A DNA stretch of 8,977 bases from Bryobacterales bacterium (GTDB lineage: Bacteria > Cyanobacteriota > Vampirovibrionia > Obscuribacterales > Obscuribacteraceae). The position numbers and the translations under genes are program-made. The notes under the pieces were generated by a model, which was not told the origin of the DNA, did no database searches, and saw nothing but the letters and a program-made list of their open reading frames with translations. Below, piece by piece: positions 6,714 to 8,977 of this stretch; the first letter of the stretch is position 1, and each line of letters begins with the position of its first letter. The DNA is taken from assembly GCA_903970295.1 (NCBI GenBank), contig CAJCHQ010000050.1, positions 1 through 8,977 of the forward strand, read 5' to 3'.

Positions 6714-8030
6714 TTGCCATGTTATTTACTTGGCAAGCTGCTAAATTGGCTTCTGCCTGGGATCGCGGGGTTTTTCGAGCGTGAGTCGGGCGACCTGAAC
6801 GAGGAAGGCACCATCACAAGCAGCGGCAGTAGCAGTCAGGCGTCAATTAAGAGAGGCTGGTCCAGTCCAGCTATCGCTGCTTTGCTTTCATTTGTTGTAA
6901 TTAATAGTGGGTTCGCTGCCTGGTTGAAAATCGCTCATGTCGATCGCTTTTCGATGATTGCTCACAACTGGGGTTGGTGGGCTGTCAAATCGGTTTTGGA
7001 AAATCAGGAGCCGCCTGACGTCATGCTTATGGGCTCCTCACTCGTACAAAGACTGTTGGATGAAGGTGAGGCTACCTATCTCAATCAGCCCTTGAATGGA
7101 CTGGAGCACCGGCGCTGCCAGCATTTGGAAGACAAGTTGAGCAAATCCCTCGGCTTTCATGTTTCGACTTTTTCTTATGCAATTGGAGGGCTGCATGCCT
7201 CCGATGCTTCAGTTTTTACTTCCGAAGTTTTGAAGGGATCGCGGCAGCCTCGTGCCATCGTATATGGTATCGCTCCCCGAGATATCATGAACAATATGTT
7301 AGCCAGCCCCTATGTAACCGAAACTTACCAGATCATGAGCCGTATCGGTGACTTGAGCGATGTTGCCTATAAGTCGCGCATGAATACCGACGAGAAATTC
7401 GATTATTACGTAGGTAGCAAAGTCGCGAAACTTTTTCCACTCTACGACTATCGTGTCGAGCTGTCGCGTTGTTTTCGCTTCGAATACAAAGCGCAAACCA
7501 ACATGATTGCCAATCGATTTGTACCCGAGCCGAAAAACCCCTTCCCACTTCTCGAACAAATCACGGCGGGCATGATTGCCGAAGAGTTGGCTGGAAAGGC
7601 CATGATTCCGCCGTTTGACCCTGCACACCCGCAAGTGACCGATGCCAAAAATTGTTATCTTTTTGCGTATCGCCCTTTCCGCAAAAGATTTTACGATGTT
7701 CAGTTCTCCTTCCTAGAGCGCTTTTTGCAAATCACCAAACAACGAGGCATTCAGGTCGTTTTTGTGAATATGCCGCTCCGTCAAGACAATTACGAAACCA
7801 TGATGCCAGGCTTCTACTCGTTGTATCGCAAAGATTTGCAGTTGATTGCCTCGAAGTATGGCGCGCCGGTCATCGATATGAGCCAGTGCTCTGCGATTGA
7901 TTATGCGGATTTCTCGGATCAAGTGCACTTAAATGGCCGCGGAGCTACCAAGCTAATTGACGCCCTCGCTCTGGAATTGGCACCGGTATTGGCTAAACAA
8001 AGTCTGGCTAACGTCGGCAGGCACATGTGA
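6714..8030 (+). CDS. Membrane-anchored SGNH-hydrolase-like protein (first of two tandem paralogues)
   Basis: The 438-residue product has a hydrophobic N-terminal stretch (3-20), a Ser/Gly/Glu-rich segment, then a likely transmembrane helix (about 52-72). The main domain should lie outside the cytoplasm. It shows SGNH-type marks: LMGSSL at 105-110, with S109 in the usual nucleophile position but Ser in place of Asp in GDS, and DQVHLN at 402-407, giving the Asp-xx-His pair near the C-terminus. Family motifs shared with the next gene include GEATY (118-122), YGIAPRD (184-190), GDLSDVAY (212-219) and NCY (313-315). Relatives of this fold act as acyltransferases or deacylases on cell-surface polysaccharides (AlgJ/AlgX/DltD type). 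That role is inference, as no MBOAT gene is in view. The start is uncertain: TTG at 6714 is the first ATG/GTG/TTG codon after the upstream stop at 6609 and has no good ribosome-binding site. Confidence 0.7.
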   Translation: MPCYLLGKLLNWLLPGIAGFFERESGDLNEEGTITSSGSSSQASIKRGWSSPAIAALLSFVVINSGFAAWLKIAHVDRFSMIAHNWGWWAVKSVLENQEPPDVMLMGSSLVQRLLDEGEATYLNQPLNGLEHRRCQHLEDKLSKSLGFHVSTFSYAIGGLHASDASVFTSEVLKGSRQPRAIVYGIAPRDIMNNMLASPYVTETYQIMSRIGDLSDVAYKSRMNTDEKFDYYVGSKVAKLFPLYDYRVELSRCFRFEYKAQTNMIANRFVPEPKNPFPLLEQITAGMIAEELAGKAMIPPFDPAHPQVTDAKNCYLFAYRPFRKRFYDVQFSFLERFLQITKQRGIQVVFVNMPLRQDNYETMMPGFYSLYRKDLQLIASKYGAPVIDMSQCSAIDYADFSDQVHLNGRGATKLIDALALELAPVLAKQSLANVGRHM

Positions 8031-8977
8031 AGAACGGTATGGATAAGATGTCGCAAGCGTCAGCGCCAAAATTTAGAGTCAGTAAAGCCGTCACTGCTTG
8101 TGCGTTGTTTGTTGCTGCCAATGTAATGGTCTCGTTGTGCTTGAAATTAGACCGACAGGACATTTTCCGGCAGCAAAACCGCACAGAAGCCTGGTGGACT
8201 GTCAAAAATTTCAGCGGGCTACACAACCACGTTGATTTGCTGTTGCTCGGATCTTCCCTGATGTGCCGAATCATCAACGAAGGCGAAGCAACATACGCGC
8301 ACCGGATATTGAATGGGCATGACCATTATCGTTGTCAAAGTCTCGAGGATGCATTAGGCAAAGAGCTGAAGAGAAAGGTCAAGACAGCGTCACTTGCTGT
8401 GCCTGGCTTAAATGGATCCGATGCCAGCGTGCTCGGGTGCGAGCTTCTGCAGGGCGATAAAAAGCCAGACGTCATTCTTTATGGCATCGCCCCCAGGGAT
8501 CTCATGGATAACGCCTTGGAGAGCCCTTCCGGCACAGACGTTTTTCATTTGATGGAAAAGACTGGCGATTTGTCCAGTGTCGCTTATGCTGCTCGACCAA
8601 CGCGCGAGAGTAAAGTGCAATTCTTTGTAAATCAGTTGTTGGCGCGCTTTTTGCCTGCCTACAAATATCAGGAAGAGCTGACCACAATGTTTCGCCGTTC
8701 AGCTGGAGATCTTTTGACCACTTACCTGCCGGCGCCAGCGCGCGGCACTTTGCCTCCGGTTGATCGGGCAACGCGGGTTGCTATGCGCTGGTTATCACCC
8801 GATTCAGATGCGGATCTGAAGATTTTTCCTTATGATCCAAAGCACCTCGAACATTTCGATTTCCGCAATTGCTATGCCGCTGCATACAACCCGTTTCGTC
8901 CGAAGTTATATCGGAATCAGCTGAATTTCGTCGATCGATTTTTGCAAGTGGCGCAAGAACGCGGCATCAAAGTCATT
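8027..8977 (+). CDS. Second SGNH-hydrolase-like paralogue, 3' end beyond the window
   Basis: Reading from GTG at 8027, 317 codons stay open to the window edge. The GTG overlaps the stop of the preceding gene (GTGA), with GCAGG 5 nt upstream; in-frame ATGs at 8039 and 8048 are alternatives. The protein has one likely transmembrane helix (about 19-40), LLGSSL at 73-78, GEATY (86-90), YGIAPRD (152-158), GDLSSVAY (180-187) and NCY (281-283). All are in the same order as in the upstream gene. Over the 36-residue block starting at LxGSSL, 22 positions are identical between the two, so they are duplicates that have diverged. The second copy lacks the roughly 35-residue N-terminal extension of the first. 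The C-terminal Asp-xx-His block lies beyond the window and could not be checked. Confidence 0.75.
   Translation, partial: MKNGMDKMSQASAPKFRVSKAVTACALFVAANVMVSLCLKLDRQDIFRQQNRTEAWWTVKNFSGLHNHVDLLLLGSSLMCRIINEGEATYAHRILNGHDHYRCQSLEDALGKELKRKVKTASLAVPGLNGSDASVLGCELLQGDKKPDVILYGIAPRDLMDNALESPSGTDVFHLMEKTGDLSSVAYAARPTRESKVQFFVNQLLARFLPAYKYQEELTTMFRRSAGDLLTTYLPAPARGTLPPVDRATRVAMRWLSPDSDADLKIFPYDPKHLEHFDFRNCYAAAYNPFRPKLYRNQLNFVDRFLQVAQERGIKVI

Overview
The window looks like a free-living bacterial chromosome of medium GC. A primase gene overlaps a primary sigma-factor gene, surrounded by lightly packed accessory genes. The sigma factor has cyanobacteria-like region 1.2 and 2 sequence, and there are long intergenic gaps with short tandem repeats and secreted TPR and SGNH proteins. 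This would fit a non-photosynthetic relative of Cyanobacteria (Melainabacteria/Obscuribacterales type). That assignment is inference from general resemblance and was not tested.

Left part (1-1462): on the minus strand only the first 14 codons of a dihydropyrimidinase/hydantoinase-like amidohydrolase are present. It is divergent from a secreted protein made of TPR-like helices and a zinc-metalloprotease domain with HELGH and a downstream ETFAE motif, resembling the anthrax lethal factor catalytic fold. The gap between them holds a 15-bp tandem repeat.

Centre (1463-5713): a 382-nt gap leads into dnaG, whose product carries an unusual C-terminal extension of about 220 residues. This tail is acidic and low in complexity, with repeated hydrophobic-acidic motifs. 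dnaG overlaps rpoD by 4 nt (GTGA), so primase and housekeeping sigma factor appear to be translationally coupled. After rpoD lies a second tandem-repeat array whose core, read on the other strand, matches the repeat at the left end.

Right part (5714-8977): a minus-strand AbiEi/DUF6088-type antitoxin-like regulator has a perfect 10-bp inverted repeat just upstream of its Shine-Dalgarno site and no adjacent toxin. Divergent from it are two overlapping tandem paralogues of a membrane-anchored SGNH-hydrolase-like family. The second is cut off by the window end and absent from simple complete-ORF lists.

The best leads for something undescribed are the motif-repeat tail of DnaG, the shared repeat family at two intergenic sites, the orphan AbiEi-like regulator with its operator-like inverted repeat, and the secreted TPR-metalloprotease. 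No CRISPR array, insertion sequence, tRNA or rRNA was seen.
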